Part shown: positions 39,980-49,931 of the stretch, one piece after another
Numbering within the stretch: the stretch's first letter is position 1
How the letters are laid out: the number at the start of each line of letters is the position of its first letter
Assembly (NCBI GenBank): GCA_022822445.1
Contig: JAJEBR010000124.1
Span: 1-64,000 of the forward strand
Length of the DNA stretch: 64,000 bases
Direction of reading: 5' to 3'
Origin: Gemmatimonadota bacterium
GTDB taxonomy: Bacteria > Gemmatimonadota > Gemmatimonadetes > Longimicrobiales > Gaopeijiaceae
Notes under the pieces: model-generated
Databases searched by the model: none
Seen by the model: only the letters and a program-made list of their open reading frames with translations
What the model was told of the DNA's origin: nothing
Translations under genes and position numbers: made by a program

Positions 39980-41017
39980 TCACGCCGTGCGCAACGCCAG
40001 TCCCATGGTCAAGAGGAAGAGCGGTGACGCTTCCGACAGCAGAGCATGCCCCTGCGCGCCAGTGCGCACCGCAACCTGTTCGAATGGATTCGCAACGCGG
40101 GTCTCCACCTTCATTCTGCGGCCGATGCTCTCCACCATCGCGGGAATGCACGCGCCGCCACCGCACAGGAACACCTTCCCCATGCCAATCCCGGGGTTTC
40201 GCGTCCTCAGGAACGCGGCCGCACGCTCAACCGCGGTGGCGACGAGGTCGGCGGCCTGTTCCAGCGCGCCGTCGAGACCGGGAAGCTGGCCATCGCCCCG
40301 AACCGCTTCGGTGGCCCGGTCCAATGACAGGCCGTGGTCCTTCGCCAGGGACTCCGATAGCCCGCGCAGGCCGAAGTGATGGTCCCTCGACAGAACCGGC
40401 ACACCCTCCTGCAGCATGTTGATGCTGGTCGCATCGTGTCCGCAGTCGACCAGAGCGACCAGGTCCTCGCTCATATCCGGATAGTTGTGGGCGAATGCGT
40501 TGGAAAGTGCGAAGGCCTCGACATCCAGCCGCACGGCGCCTATGCCCGCCTCCGCAAGCAGCCTGACCCTTGCTTCCACGCGCTCGCGCCTGGCGGCGAC
40601 CAGAAGTACCTCCATGTGCGAATCCTCACCGGGCGGACCGAGTATCTGGAAGTCGAGCTGAACGCCGCTGATGTCGAATGGAACGTGGCGTTCCGCTTCC
40701 TTGCGGATGGCCGGGCCCGCGTCGGCACCCTTCATGCGAGGCAGTTGCAGCTTCTTTATGAAGACGTCGTGTCCTCCGAGCGCCGCGACGACCTCGCGTG
40801 CCGCGATGCCGGCTTCCTCTACGAGTTCCCTCATGGTATCCACCACCAGTGCGGGCTCCAGGACTTCGCCGTTGGCCATCGCTCCGGGCGGCATGGGCCT
40901 CATCTCCACCCTTCGCAACTCGGGCCGGTCTCCCCCCTGACGGACTTCGGCGAGCTTCACAAACCCGGTCCCGATGTCCAGTCCCACGGTCGTCCGGTTC
41001 GGTCCGAAGAGTCCCAT
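39980..41017 (-). CDS. pilM: PilM, actin-like type IV pilus assembly ATPase
   Basis: A 345-residue cytoplasmic protein of the FtsA/actin fold: TVGLDIGTGFVKLAEV, LVALVDCGHDATSINML, VFLCGGGACIPAMVESI. It binds the N-terminus of PilN. Its ATG overlaps the stop of the upstream PilX-like gene. An upstream open frame of 150 codons is shadow sequence. Confidence 0.93.
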   Translation of the reverse strand: MGLFGPNRTTVGLDIGTGFVKLAEVRQGGDRPELRRVEMRPMPPGAMANGEVLEPALVVDTMRELVEEAGIAAREVVAALGGHDVFIKKLQLPRMKGADAGPAIRKEAERHVPFDISGVQLDFQILGPPGEDSHMEVLLVAARRERVEARVRLLAEAGIGAVRLDVEAFALSNAFAHNYPDMSEDLVALVDCGHDATSINMLQEGVPVLSRDHHFGLRGLSESLAKDHGLSLDRATEAVRGDGQLPGLDGALEQAADLVATAVERAAAFLRTRNPGIGMGKVFLCGGGACIPAMVESIGRRMKVETRVANPFEQVAVRTGAQGHALLSEASPLFLLTMGLALRTA

Positions 41018-42063
41018 CAATCCGATCCTCCAGCCGGCGACACCGGACCCGCCGACACGCGGCCGGGAACTGGAAGGGGCCGGGCCAGTGAAGCGGCACC
41101 GTTGAGGGCCTCGATTGCTGCGCACGCGGATCCGTCCACCTCCGCACCGGAAGCCACCGTCAGCGTTCCTCCGGCACGGAACAATCCCGTGACCCGCGAA
41201 CCGCCCGCGATGTCCAGATCTCCGGCCACCAGCACCAGTCCAATCCAGGATGACCCTGCATCCACCGTCAGATCCCCGTCGACCACGAGCACCCCCGCAC
41301 CCTGCTCGCTCAACTGCGAGGCGCCGCTGCCGAACACCAATCCCGACCAGCAACCCGGACACGCGGGTACCAGTCGGCCGTCCCCGGACAGGCGAGCTTC
41401 GGCCAGCCCGTCCAGCATCCGCGCACCGAAACGTCCAAGTCGCAGGCGATCGAAGTCCGGCGGGTCGCTGCCGGCACCCCACTCCGGCGGTTCCGGCAGG
41501 GTGCCGCTCACTATCGATCCCGGGCGCCCAAACGACCGTGCGAGCGCCGGTGAATCACCGCAGCCAGGGATGCCGGGTCGTTCGCTCAGGATCAGGTCGG
41601 TCCGAACACGGGAACCTGGAGCGACCGCGACCACCGCGGCCTCCAGCACCGCCTGGTGACCGCCGACCCGGGTCTCCGGATCGAGCCACCACACCACTCT
41701 GGCGTGCCGCACCGGAACACCTCCACCCCGCGACGCCTCCCCGACCAGGAGGTGGAACTCCGGCGCAACCCGAAGATCGAGTGCACGCCGCATCGCGCCG
41801 CTCCCGATCGTGTCGCCCAGGATCTCCACTGGGGGACCCCCGACCACACTGGCCGGCCGGCCGCGCATCATGTCTATCGCCTCCTCGACGCTGGCCGCAG
41901 CTCCGGTCTCCCCGTCCAGCACCCTGCCCGCTCTGCCGGCCGCCCGCAGCTGCCCGAGCGACGCAGCCAGGGCGGCGGAGGCGATGCCCGCCAGCACCAT
42001 CAACGCCAGGAGCGCCAGGACCAGTGCGAATCCACGCCGGTCGTCCGGCATCGCGCGCATCAT
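41017..42063 (-). CDS. PilX-like minor pilin with bactofilin-like C-terminus
   Basis: A 348-residue protein. The N-terminus RRGFALVLALLALMVLAGIA is a prepilin-like hydrophobic helix of the PilX-N type, lacking Glu5. A Gly-rich middle part follows. Residues about 265-325 hold short repeats (GVLVVDGDLTVDAGSSW, LVLVAGDLDIAGGSRV, TGLFRAGGTLTVASGAEV) resembling the beta-helix rungs of bactofilins. It presumably joins the minor pilin tip complex. The start gives an ATGA overlap with the PilW-like gene. Confidence 0.7.
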   Translation of the reverse strand: MMRAMPDDRRGFALVLALLALMVLAGIASAALAASLGQLRAAGRAGRVLDGETGAAASVEEAIDMMRGRPASVVGGPPVEILGDTIGSGAMRRALDLRVAPEFHLLVGEASRGGGVPVRHARVVWWLDPETRVGGHQAVLEAAVVAVAPGSRVRTDLILSERPGIPGCGDSPALARSFGRPGSIVSGTLPEPPEWGAGSDPPDFDRLRLGRFGARMLDGLAEARLSGDGRLVPACPGCWSGLVFGSGASQLSEQGAGVLVVDGDLTVDAGSSWIGLVLVAGDLDIAGGSRVTGLFRAGGTLTVASGAEVDGSACAAIEALNGAASLARPLPVPGRVSAGPVSPAGGSD

Positions 42064-42773
42064 CGCTGCCCCCTGCTCGTCCACCGGAAGGAAGGCGGCA
42101 GAGGGCTCGCTCCCTGCCAGGTGACCTGGACGGACACCCCGTTCGACCCCGCGGGGACGAGTTCGGCCGAATCAACCACGATCCCCTCGCCCGTGAGCGG
42201 CTGCCAGCCACCGTTGCCACGGCGGTAGCGGAAGGCGCCGTTGGAGAATCGATAGGCTCCGCGCTCGTAGTAGGTGGCGACGATCATGTCCGGCCTGGGC
42301 GGATCCAAATGCCAGACCTCGGTTTGAAACCCTGCCAATTCCTGACAGTCGGGACGCCCGCGGCGGGACCGCCTGGACAGTGCGGCTGTGCGCCATGCAC
42401 CGTCCCGTGAGAGAACCAGCACCGAGTCCTTGGCCGGATCCGGTGCGCGGTACCCCGAAACGGCCACCCCCAACCCCTGTGCGGGCTGTTCGTGGCAGCG
42501 GTAGGCCGTTCCGCGGAATGCGCGCAGGTGCAGTTCTCCGTTGGCGGCGACCCAATCCACCCCGTTGCGGCCCTGCCCCACCTCCGCGGTGATTATGTGA
42601 TGGATGAGACGCGTCTCGTCCAGGATTCTCGCCCCGGTCACGACCCGCGTCCCCACCACGCTCTGCACCGCGGTCACCCACCAGCTGACCTGAACCACCA
42701 TGAGAAGAAGCGTCGCTGCGACAATGGCTTCGGTCAGCGCGAATCCACCCCGCCGATGCACGGAACGTCTCAT
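42060..42773 (-). CDS. PilW-like minor prepilin
   Basis: A 237-residue prepilin. The leader MRRSVHRRGG precedes FALTEAIVAATLLLMVVQ, with Glu at +5 for prepilin peptidase processing and methylation. The globular part is long with paired cysteines. The ATG overlaps the upstream gene (ATGA). Confidence 0.75.
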   Translation of the reverse strand: MRRSVHRRGGFALTEAIVAATLLLMVVQVSWWVTAVQSVVGTRVVTGARILDETRLIHHIITAEVGQGRNGVDWVAANGELHLRAFRGTAYRCHEQPAQGLGVAVSGYRAPDPAKDSVLVLSRDGAWRTAALSRRSRRGRPDCQELAGFQTEVWHLDPPRPDMIVATYYERGAYRFSNGAFRYRRGNGGWQPLTGEGIVVDSAELVPAGSNGVSVQVTWQGASPLPPSFRWTSRGQR

Positions 42774-43114
42774 CCCCCACCTCCCGGTGTTGCCGCGGCC
42801 ACTGCAAGCTCTATCTGCACGGGTGCCGGGAGGGCCACATGGTCGAACCGGGCCCACCCGCCAACCCCCGGCGACTGCGGAATGCTCCAGGCCAGGCTGC
42901 CCGACGGCAGATCGGCGCTGCCCGTCCCGTGGCCTCCTTCGGCGAGGACCGAGTCCGCGAAGTGCCTGAGCAGCACATGCGCCTCGTCCAGCGCCCTGGC
43001 GTGGACCAGGCTGCGGGCGGCGGCGGCCGTCAGCGACGCCACTCCCGCTACACCCACGCTGACGATCGTCACGGCAACCACCAGCTCCACGATCGAAACC
43101 CCCGCGCGGCTCAT
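42770..43114 (-). CDS. PilV-like minor prepilin
   Basis: A 114-residue prepilin with a very short leader (MSRAG) and VSIVELVVAVTIVSVGVAGVA, Glu at +5. Its small globular part ends Gly-rich. It overlaps both neighbours by four bases. A minor pilin that primes pilus assembly is inferred from position and N-terminus. Confidence 0.75.
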   Translation of the reverse strand: MSRAGVSIVELVVAVTIVSVGVAGVASLTAAAARSLVHARALDEAHVLLRHFADSVLAEGGHGTGSADLPSGSLAWSIPQSPGVGGWARFDHVALPAPVQIELAVAAATPGGGG

Positions 43115-43566
43115 CGCCTCGCCACCCGGCCCAGCGAGGAAATCACCAGGGAACGCTCTTCCCCGGCAAGCGCAAATCGGATCGTCTGGCTGGAGACCAG
43201 ACCCAGGCCCAGCGGCCCGTACCGAATCCGCGCCGTCGGCCGCCCTCGCGACAGGTGCAGCGCAACCCCGCCCTCACCAAGGTCCGCCACCGCCACGGTG
43301 TCCCCCGCCGCCGAGACGACGACACCCGTGGGCGGGCTGGCGGTTAGCTCCAGCGTCGCGCCCCCGTTCCCAATGGCGACCCATCTGGCCTCGGCGAGTA
43401 GCCGCGCCGCTTCCTCCTGCGAGCGGCTGAGGCAGAAGGACGTCCGCAGCCGGACTGCGGAGGCGAGCAGGGGCGGGGCCAGCGCCGCCAGTATGGCGAG
43501 CAGAGTGGCGATCTCAATGATGGAGTAGCCCGCGCGCGCCCCTCCGACTGGCCTCACCTGGTACAT
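43111..43566 (-). CDS. FimU/GspH-like minor prepilin
   Basis: A 151-residue prepilin with leader ending ARAG and YSIIEIATLLAILAALA, Glu at +5. The globular part has the GspH/FimU beta pattern (GNGGATLELTASPPTG, LVISSLGRV). It overlaps the end of pilA by 13 nt and the PilV-like gene by four. Confidence 0.78.
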   Translation of the reverse strand: MYQVRPVGGARAGYSIIEIATLLAILAALAPPLLASAVRLRTSFCLSRSQEEAARLLAEARWVAIGNGGATLELTASPPTGVVVSAAGDTVAVADLGEGGVALHLSRGRPTARIRYGPLGLGLVSSQTIRFALAGEERSLVISSLGRVARR

Positions 43567-43949
43567 GCGACCTGGCCCTCCGCTTCCGGAGATACGCCCC
43601 CGATGGTCGGTGCGGTCACCGTTCCGTAGTAGATGGCGCAACCCTCGTCTTCCCCCAATGCCTGGTGGGTCGCCACGGCCGTCCATCCTGCATTGGTCGC
43701 GGTTGTCGTGACGGTCACCGCTTCCGAAGCGACGAACCCCAGGTCCGTCAGTGAGCTGCTGTATTGGTAGTTGGTGGCGTAGTAGAGTTCCTGCTGGGCG
43801 GCCAGGTTGCGCACGTCCGACTTCATGGCGGCGAAGTAGGCCTTCTCCCTTGTGGCCGAGAACTGCGGAATGGCAATCGCCGCCAGAATCCCGATGATGA
43901 TCAGCACGATCAATAGCTCGATGAGCGTAAAGCCTTGTTTGTCATTCAT
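43554..43949 (-). CDS. pilA: Major type IV pilin PilA
   Basis: A 131-residue pilin with leader MNDKQG, then FTLIELLIVLIIIGILAAIA with methylated Phe1 and Glu5. The C-terminal disulfide loop is probably formed by Cys104 and Cys129 (GCAIYYG ... VACTR). AGGAGG 6 nt before the ATG gives strong translation. It is the first gene of the pil operon. The 190 nt upstream has a possible -35-like TTGCCC but no convincing -10. Confidence 0.95.
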   Translation of the reverse strand: MNDKQGFTLIELLIVLIIIGILAAIAIPQFSATREKAYFAAMKSDVRNLAAQQELYYATNYQYSSSLTDLGFVASEAVTVTTTATNAGWTAVATHQALGEDEGCAIYYGTVTAPTIGGVSPEAEGQVACTR

Positions 43950-44143
43950 TTTACACCTCCTATTTCAAGTAGTGCATCATTGTTCTCACTCGGTGCCTAC
44001 GGGCAACGGCCGCTGAATCGGAGACCGACAGGCCGCCACCCGTGGCTCGATGACCGACAAGGTGGGGGGTACCGGCGGGCGCTGGAATAGCAGAATCGGC
44101 CTGATTTTCTTCGCCGGGGATTCCGGCGGGCCGGAAAGCGGGG

Positions 44144-44980
44144 CTATTCCGCTCCTTCTTCGGGGAGCCGGGGGGACTCACCAGGCCGGGGGGACTCGCC
44201 AGGCCGGGGGGATTCTGCAGGCCGTGAGCACTCGGGGGGCCGGAAAGACTCGCCAGACTGGGAGACCCCGGAGGGCTCCCAGGGGCGCGCCCGGGGACCG
44301 AGAAGATTGCAGCGCAGAATGAACCAGATCGCGGCGACACCGTCCTTCCACCCGATCTTCTTCCCCTCGGCGTAGGTGCGCCCGTCGTAGCTGATCGGCA
44401 GTTCGTACAGGCGCGCGCGGGCCTGCGCAAGCCGCGCCGTGATCTCCGGCTCGATTCCGAAGCGGTCCACCGTCAGCGGCAGAGACCTGAGCAGGTCGGT
44501 CCGCACCATCTTCTGGCAGGTCTCCATGTCGGTGAGGTTCAGATTGGTGAAGACGTTGCTGAGGAGTGTCAGGAACCTGTTCCCCATCGTATGCCAGAAG
44601 AAGAGGGCTCGCCTTGGGGCCCCCAGGAAGCGAGAACCGTAGACGGCGTCCGCCCTTCCCTCCGCGATCGGTTCGAGCAGACGCGGAATCTCCCCGGGGT
44701 CGTACTCCAGATCCGCGTCCTGCACCACCGTCACATCCCCCGTCGCCCGCCCGAAGCCGGTGCGCAGCGCCGCCCCCTTCCCGCGGTTCCGGTCATGAAG
44801 GAAGAGCCGGTCGATGAGCCCCTGGTCCCTCAGCCCCGGCAGAAGCCCGCGGGTTCCGTCGGTGGAGCCGTCGTCGACCACGATCACCTCCTTACGCACC
44901 TCCACCGCAGCCACCCGCCGCAGCAGCCGCTCCACCGTGGCCGCCTCGTTATAGACGGGAATGACGATTGAGACGGTCAT
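44144..44980 (-). CDS. Family 2 glycosyltransferase, dolichyl-phosphate-sugar synthase-like
   Basis: A 278-residue GT-A enzyme: [28 protein letters not shown], and the metal-binding [10 protein letters not shown]. It resembles the polyprenyl-phosphate mannose/glucose synthase branch ([27 protein letters not shown]) without a membrane domain. The C-terminal 40 residues are a Ser/Pro/Arg repeat ([15 protein letters not shown]) produced by a GC-rich tandem DNA repeat. It may supply sugar for pilin or envelope glycosylation; the substrate is unknown. Confidence 0.88.
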   Translation of the reverse strand: MTVSIVIPVYNEAATVERLLRRVAAVEVRKEVIVVDDGSTDGTRGLLPGLRDQGLIDRLFLHDRNRGKGAALRTGFGRATGDVTVVQDADLEYDPGEIPRLLEPIAEGRADAVYGSRFLGAPRRALFFWHTMGNRFLTLLSNVFTNLNLTDMETCQKMVRTDLLRSLPLTVDRFGIEPEITARLAQARARLYELPISYDGRTYAEGKKIGWKDGVAAIWFILRCNLLGPRARPWEPSGVSQSGESFRPPECSRPAESPRPGESPRPGESPRLPEEGAE

Positions 44981-45083
44981 CGACCGGGCGGCGACGCCGG
45001 CGCGCACCCCTTCAGTCTCTTCGCTCCAAGGCACGGGCGTCCCAGCGATTCGACCTGGTTCGGCGTGGAGCCGCCCCGAGGCT

Positions 45084-45893
45084 TCAGGACCCCGATGGGA
45101 GCTGGAGCACCTGCCCCACGTAGATCCGCGAACTCCGGAGACTGTTGGCCGACGTCAGCTGGTCCACCGATATACCGTGGGCCCTGGCGATCCCCCACAG
45201 CGAGTCTCCGGGACGGACCCGGTAGCTGGACGCCGACAGGGACGCCGCTTCCGCTTCTACTGTCCGCACCTCCGGCGCCTGCGGTGTACGAGACTCGAGG
45301 GCGGCCACATAGTTGGCGTATTGGCGGGGATAGACCGCGATGTGGTAGTGGCGCGGGTTGCGCTCCACGGTGGCTTGCAGGGTGCCCCGCGCTTCCAGAG
45401 GCAGCAGGACTTCGTTCTCAAGCCAGCGCCGACAGTCCCGCCTGGTGCTCCACCGGAGGTCGACGGCCATCCCCATGGGGTGTACCGAGTACTCCTTCGA
45501 TGAATTGCGGGGCTGGTGGGACACGGGCCGCGTGAGGCTGGTCACCACCAGCTGCTCCCCGCAGGCCCTGCGGTACTGCTTCGCAAGGCGCTCCACGAAG
45601 AGCCGCACCTCGGGGCGCGCGTACGGGAACGACACCTGGTGCAATCGGTAGTCCCGGTTCCCCTTGAGCGGCACCAACAGGCCAAGCTCCACAAACCGGT
45701 TGACGTGGGAAGCGTCTCTCAGCCTGGTGAAGTCGTGAAGCCGGGATTGCTCGTACTGCTCCTGCATGGAGGCTCTTCCGCCCCGCAGGCTCTGCGCCGC
45801 CGACTCGCCCGGCCACCCCCCAACGGCGAGGGCCACGAGAGCGCCGCCCGCCACACCTTGCCGGAGACCGCTCGCCGATGGCGCTGCGAGCAT
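45084..45893 (-). CDS. Exported VanY/DD-peptidase-fold protein with C-terminal LysM
   Basis: About 269 residues. A signal peptide ends near GESAAQS. A metal-peptidase-like domain contains [30 protein letters not shown] (the SxHxxGxAxD zinc motif) and [11 protein letters not shown] (second His motif). A LysM domain follows ([24 protein letters not shown]). The motifs match DUF5715/VanY-like peptidases, so it probably trims or binds peptidoglycan. The start at 45893 is chosen for the signal peptide; an ATG 90 nt upstream is also open. Confidence 0.82.
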   Translation of the reverse strand: MLAAPSASGLRQGVAGGALVALAVGGWPGESAAQSLRGGRASMQEQYEQSRLHDFTRLRDASHVNRFVELGLLVPLKGNRDYRLHQVSFPYARPEVRLFVERLAKQYRRACGEQLVVTSLTRPVSHQPRNSSKEYSVHPMGMAVDLRWSTRRDCRRWLENEVLLPLEARGTLQATVERNPRHYHIAVYPRQYANYVAALESRTPQAPEVRTVEAEAASLSASSYRVRPGDSLWGIARAHGISVDQLTSANSLRSSRIYVGQVLQLPSGS

Positions 45894-46079
45894 TCGCCAA
45901 ACCGATTCCCAAAGTTTCAAGACTCGCTGCCTCCTCCGCCGGTTGGCCGGGTCACCGTCGGTTCGCCTCGGATTAAGGAACATATGTGCATCCGGTCGCT
46001 TCCGCTACCCCCCCCAGTGACCACCACCCCCGCAGCCGGTGAGTTGCCCCGGAGCAGGACAGCGGGATTCCCGGCAGGC

Positions 46080-46697
46080 TCAACCGGCCGCCGCGTAGTT
46101 CTCCGCCGCGACCGTCCAGTTGATCACGTTCCAGAAAGCAGAGACGTAGTCGGGGCGGCGGTTCTGGTAGTTGAGATAGTAGGCGTGCTCCCAGACATCG
46201 ACGCCCACGACCGGAACCTTGCCCTCCATGACGGGCGTGTCCTGGTTGGCGGTGGACACAACCTCAAGGGATCCGCCCTCCCCCGCGGCCAGCCAGGCCC
46301 ATCCCGACCCGAAACGCCCCACGGCAGCCGCGGCGAACTGCTTCTGGAAGTCGCCGAAGGAGCCGAACACAGCGTCGATCGCCTCCGCCAGCGCCCCGCT
46401 CGGCGCGCCGTCGCCACCCGGCGTCATGAGCCGCCAGAAGAAGTCGTGATTGACGAACCCTCCTCCATTGTTACGCACCGCGGCGCGAATTCCTTCAGGG
46501 AGGGCCCCCAGATTAGCGACCAGTTCGCCGGCGGACAAGCCGTGCAGCCGGGGGTGCGGCGCGAGGGCGGCGTTGAGGTTGGCGGTGTAGGCGGCGTGGT
46601 GCCTGCCGTGGTGAATCTCCATTGTGCGGGCGTCGATGTGGGGCTCGAGGGCGTCGTGGGGATACCCCGGTTCGGGGAGCTGGAAAGGGTAGGCCAT
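46080..46697 (-). CDS. sodA: Superoxide dismutase, manganese type
   Basis: A 205-residue SOD. Metal ligands are His29 (EIHHGRHH), His84 (VNHDFFW), Asp167 and His171 (DVWEHAYY). Gln152 in NQDTP and the GGG before FVNH match the Mn rather than Fe type. No signal peptide. GGAG about 8 nt before the ATG is a good ribosome binding site. It is divergent from dinB. Confidence 0.95.
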   Translation of the reverse strand: MAYPFQLPEPGYPHDALEPHIDARTMEIHHGRHHAAYTANLNAALAPHPRLHGLSAGELVANLGALPEGIRAAVRNNGGGFVNHDFFWRLMTPGGDGAPSGALAEAIDAVFGSFGDFQKQFAAAAVGRFGSGWAWLAAGEGGSLEVVSTANQDTPVMEGKVPVVGVDVWEHAYYLNYQNRRPDYVSAFWNVINWTVAAENYAAAG

Positions 46698-46783
46698 CTG
46701 TGCAGTCTCCTGGGCGTTGTTACCTTGCGGGCAGCCCTTGGCTCGGGGCAGGAGGCCCCTGGCGCCGGGCGGGAGGTAGAACG

Positions 46784-48028
46784 TTGTCGGAAAATGGGAA
46801 GGTCTCGCAAGGTTCCAGGAGAATCCTCCTGATCGACTGTGACAGCTTTTTCGTGCAGGTAGCCCGCCTGGAGGACCCGGAAGAGGCGGGCCGACACCCC
46901 CTTTTGCTGGTCGGTGGACGGAGCAACCGGGGGGTGATCACTTCGGCGTCGTACGCCGCGCGCGAGTATGGGGTCCGCTCCGGGATGCCCACGCGGCGCG
47001 CGCTTGCGCTCTGCCCCGGAGCGAAGGTGGTGCCGGTGCCGCGGGGCGCGTGCGTCGAGCGGAGCCGGGCCGTGCGCGCCGTGCTGGAGGAACTGTCGCC
47101 GGTGGTGCAGGCGGCGTCCATCGACGAGTTCTACCTGGATCTGAGCGGGACCGAGCGGCTGTTCGGGGGCGAGGAGCTGGCCGCGACGGCGGACCGCATC
47201 CGCAGGGTAGTGCGGGAGCGCACCGGGGTCGCGGTGTCGCTGGGTGGCGGGACGCAGCGGGTGGTGGCCAAGGTCGCCACCCGGCTGGCGAAGCCCAACG
47301 GTGTGCATGTGGTGGCCCCGGGTGGGGAGGCCGAGTTCATGTCGCGGTTTCGGCTCGCGGATCTTCCCGGGATCGGACCCGCCTTCCTCCGGCAGCTGGA
47401 GAAGAGAGGGCTCTGCACCGTTGCCGAGGCGGCCGCGGTCGAGGCGGATTGGCTGGTCCGGTGGTTCGGTCCCGGCCGGGGCCACTGGCTGTGGGAACGC
47501 GTCCGGGGAATCGATCCGAGCGAGGTCGACGCCCGCGACCGGCGCAAGTCGATCAGCTCGGAGCGCACCTTCTTCGAGGACCTGGACGATGACGACGAAC
47601 TGGAACGCCGGATCCTCCAGCTCAGCTGCAATGTCGGCCGCCAGCTGCGGGCGAAGGAATTGAGGGCCAGGACCGTAACCGTAAAGATGAGGGACCACGA
47701 CTTCACCACGCGCCAGGCCGGCAGCACCCAGCCGGAAGGGCTCGAGACCGACCGCGCGATCTTCGCCGTCGCGACTTCGCTTCTCCATCAGCTCCGCCAC
47801 CGGCGCAGGACGGGGGTCAGGCTCCTGGGAGTCGGCGTTTCCAACCTGGTGCGCCAGGCCGCGAGCACCCAGCTCGACCTGTTCGGCGCCCGCGCCTCGC
47901 TGGAGAGCGAGCGGGACCGCACCATCGCCCGCGCGGTGGACCGCATTCGCAACCGCTTCGGGCGGGAGGCGGTGCGGCCGGCGCGGGTGCTGGAGCCCCC
48001 CGGAGAGGGGAACCCACCACGCGACTGA
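46784..48028 (+). CDS. dinB: DNA polymerase IV (Y family)
   Basis: A 414-residue translesion polymerase from a TTG with a strong GGGAGGT site 7 nt before it. Palm residues lie in [13 protein letters not shown] and [12 protein letters not shown]; the HhH-like [17 protein letters not shown] and little-finger domain follow. The usual steric-gate region is present (FFVQVA). The C-terminus has TQLDLFG, a beta-clamp-binding-like motif (QLDLF). It copies damaged DNA. The frame is open upstream to 46622, overlapping sodA antisense, which is rejected. Confidence 0.93.
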   Translation: MSENGKVSQGSRRILLIDCDSFFVQVARLEDPEEAGRHPLLLVGGRSNRGVITSASYAAREYGVRSGMPTRRALALCPGAKVVPVPRGACVERSRAVRAVLEELSPVVQAASIDEFYLDLSGTERLFGGEELAATADRIRRVVRERTGVAVSLGGGTQRVVAKVATRLAKPNGVHVVAPGGEAEFMSRFRLADLPGIGPAFLRQLEKRGLCTVAEAAAVEADWLVRWFGPGRGHWLWERVRGIDPSEVDARDRRKSISSERTFFEDLDDDDELERRILQLSCNVGRQLRAKELRARTVTVKMRDHDFTTRQAGSTQPEGLETDRAIFAVATSLLHQLRHRRRTGVRLLGVGVSNLVRQAASTQLDLFGARASLESERDRTIARAVDRIRNRFGREAVRPARVLEPPGEGNPPRD

Positions 48029-48108
48029 TGGCCGCGCCCGTCCCGCAGAGGGCCGGAAAGCCGATCGTCGCAGCGTACCGGGAGCGGCGCGCGCCCCCGA
48101 CGACCCCC

Positions 48109-49803
48109 CTACTTGTCCTGCCAGGGCTTCCTCTCGAAGTAGTCCTTCGTCATCGCCACCACCTGGGGCGCCAGGAGACCCAGAGCGATCAGGTTCGGCC
48201 AGATGACGAGCGCGAGGAACGCATCGCCCAGAGCCCAGATCACGCTGAGCGGGAGCACCGCCCCCACGAAGTGCAGGATCACGAAGACGATCTTATAGGG
48301 GATCACGGCCCTGGCGCCGAAGAGGTAGTTGGCGCAGCGGTCGCCGTAATAGCTCCACGCGATCGCGGTCGAGATTCCGAAGAGCAGCACCGACAGCACC
48401 ACGATGTAGTGCCCCCAGTCGCCCAGCGGTGACAGGCCGCGACGGAAGGCCGCCATGGTGAGCGGCGCCCCGCTCTCGACCGCCATTCCGTGGAGCGACG
48501 TGTAGGTCTGTCCGTCGTCGCCGGTCGCCGTCCCCGTCGCGGGATCGATGATCCCGCTGAATGGCTGCGTCTGCGCCTCGTCCACGTAGAGCATCCCCAC
48601 GGGGACTTCATGCCACGAAATCTGCGGGTCGTCGGGTCCGGTGGCGGCGTGCGCCCCGCCCTCGATCCGGATCGGCGCGTCGGGCGACATGTCCTCGTAG
48701 CCGCCATCCACCTGAACCGCGCGGTATGACAGGTCGCCGCCGCTCAGCGTGATCTCCGTCTCGAAGCGGTCGTTCCAGACGCCCGTCATGATGACCAGCA
48801 GCCCGGTCATGGTGCAGATGATGATCGTGTCGATGAAGGGCTCGAGCAGAGCCACGACCCCCTCGGAGACCGGCTCATCCGTCTTGGCGGCCGAGTGCGC
48901 GATCGGCGCCGACCCCTGCCCCGCCTCGTTCGAGAAGAGCCCGCGCCGGACCCCCCACATCAGCGTCACCAGGAAGGCCCCGACCCCCGTGCCCGCTACC
49001 CCGGCGCTCGGGTTGAAGGCCTCGCGGAAGATCAGCGCGAAGGTCGGACCAACCTCGCCGATGTTCATGAAGATCACGATCAGCGCCCCGAGCACGTAGA
49101 TCACGGCCATCAGGGGCGCCAGCACGGCGGTCACTCTGCCGATGCGGCTGATGCCCCCCAGAATCACCGCGGCGACGACTCCCGAAGTCACCAGTCCGCT
49201 GACCCAGGTGGGAATGCTGAACTGCGTCTCCAGGTTGTCGGCGACCGTATTCGCCTGGACACCGTTGCCCGTCAGGAAGGCCGTGATCCCGAGGAGCGCG
49301 GCGAACAGGATGGCCATCCACTTCCAGTTCGGCCCCAGCCCCCGCTCGATGTAGTACATCGGCCCGCCCGATACGGTGCCCGCCCATTCGCCCTCGTGTT
49401 CGTGCACGCGGTACTTCTGGGCGAGCGTGACCTCTGAATACTTGGTCGCCATCCCCAGCGCCGCCGTGACCCACATCCAGAAGAGCGCACCGGGTCCGCC
49501 CCAGTGGATCGCCAGCGCCACGCCCGCGATGTTTCCGATGCCGACCGTGGCCGACAGGGCCGTGGTGAGCGCCTGGAAGTGGGTGACGTCGCCCTCGTCG
49601 TCGGGGTCGTCGTACTTGCCCGACGCAACCGCGACCCCGTGCCGCAGGCGCGTAAGCTGGATGAAGCCCAGCCGCAGCGTGAGGTAAGTCCCGATCCCGA
49701 GCAGGATGATAACCATGAGGGGGACGTTCTCGTCGCCGACCGGAATGCCGATCTCGACGAAGTACCTGGTCAGGAGATCGATGACTTGCTGGAGGAAATC
49801 CAT
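48109..49803 (-). CDS. Sodium:alanine symporter, AGCS family
   Basis: A 564-residue transporter with about 10-11 transmembrane segments. Family signatures: FQALTTALSATVGIGNIAGVA, GGPMYYIERGL, RGLFSNEAGQGSAPIAHSAA and FGISTAIAWSYYGDRC. It is about 100 residues longer than usual because of a polar insert between VWNDRFETEITLSGG and GAPLTMAAFRRGL, on a predicted external loop. It takes up alanine or glycine with Na+. Confidence 0.93.
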   Translation of the reverse strand: MDFLQQVIDLLTRYFVEIGIPVGDENVPLMVIILLGIGTYLTLRLGFIQLTRLRHGVAVASGKYDDPDDEGDVTHFQALTTALSATVGIGNIAGVALAIHWGGPGALFWMWVTAALGMATKYSEVTLAQKYRVHEHEGEWAGTVSGGPMYYIERGLGPNWKWMAILFAALLGITAFLTGNGVQANTVADNLETQFSIPTWVSGLVTSGVVAAVILGGISRIGRVTAVLAPLMAVIYVLGALIVIFMNIGEVGPTFALIFREAFNPSAGVAGTGVGAFLVTLMWGVRRGLFSNEAGQGSAPIAHSAAKTDEPVSEGVVALLEPFIDTIIICTMTGLLVIMTGVWNDRFETEITLSGGDLSYRAVQVDGGYEDMSPDAPIRIEGGAHAATGPDDPQISWHEVPVGMLYVDEAQTQPFSGIIDPATGTATGDDGQTYTSLHGMAVESGAPLTMAAFRRGLSPLGDWGHYIVVLSVLLFGISTAIAWSYYGDRCANYLFGARAVIPYKIVFVILHFVGAVLPLSVIWALGDAFLALVIWPNLIALGLLAPQVVAMTKDYFERKPWQDK

Positions 49804-49931
49804 GGGGTGCAGGCTCCTTGAGGTGACTGGCGGCCGCGCCGCTCAGGAACACGGCTGGTGGGCGCGGGGCAAACTACCACCCTGTCCACCGTGGAAACAA
49901 CCACGGGCGGTGGGTCCGGTTGCGGCTGCGG
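49804..49931. other. Intergenic gap with a small hairpin
   Basis: A 128-nt gap between two minus-strand genes. It contains CCGTGG-AAACAA-CCACGG near 49894-49911, a 6-nt-arm hairpin that could end transcription from the upstream small gene. No promoter was recognised. Confidence 0.3.

Noticed and set aside
43950-44060. Sigma-54 promoter for pilA
   Set aside because: The closest match (AGGCACCGAG...) has GA instead of GC at the -12 element, so spacing and sequence fail.
43960-44430. 156-codon frame between pilA and the glycosyltransferase
   Set aside because: Its Pro/Ser/Gly repeats are the out-of-frame image of the glycosyltransferase tail repeats.
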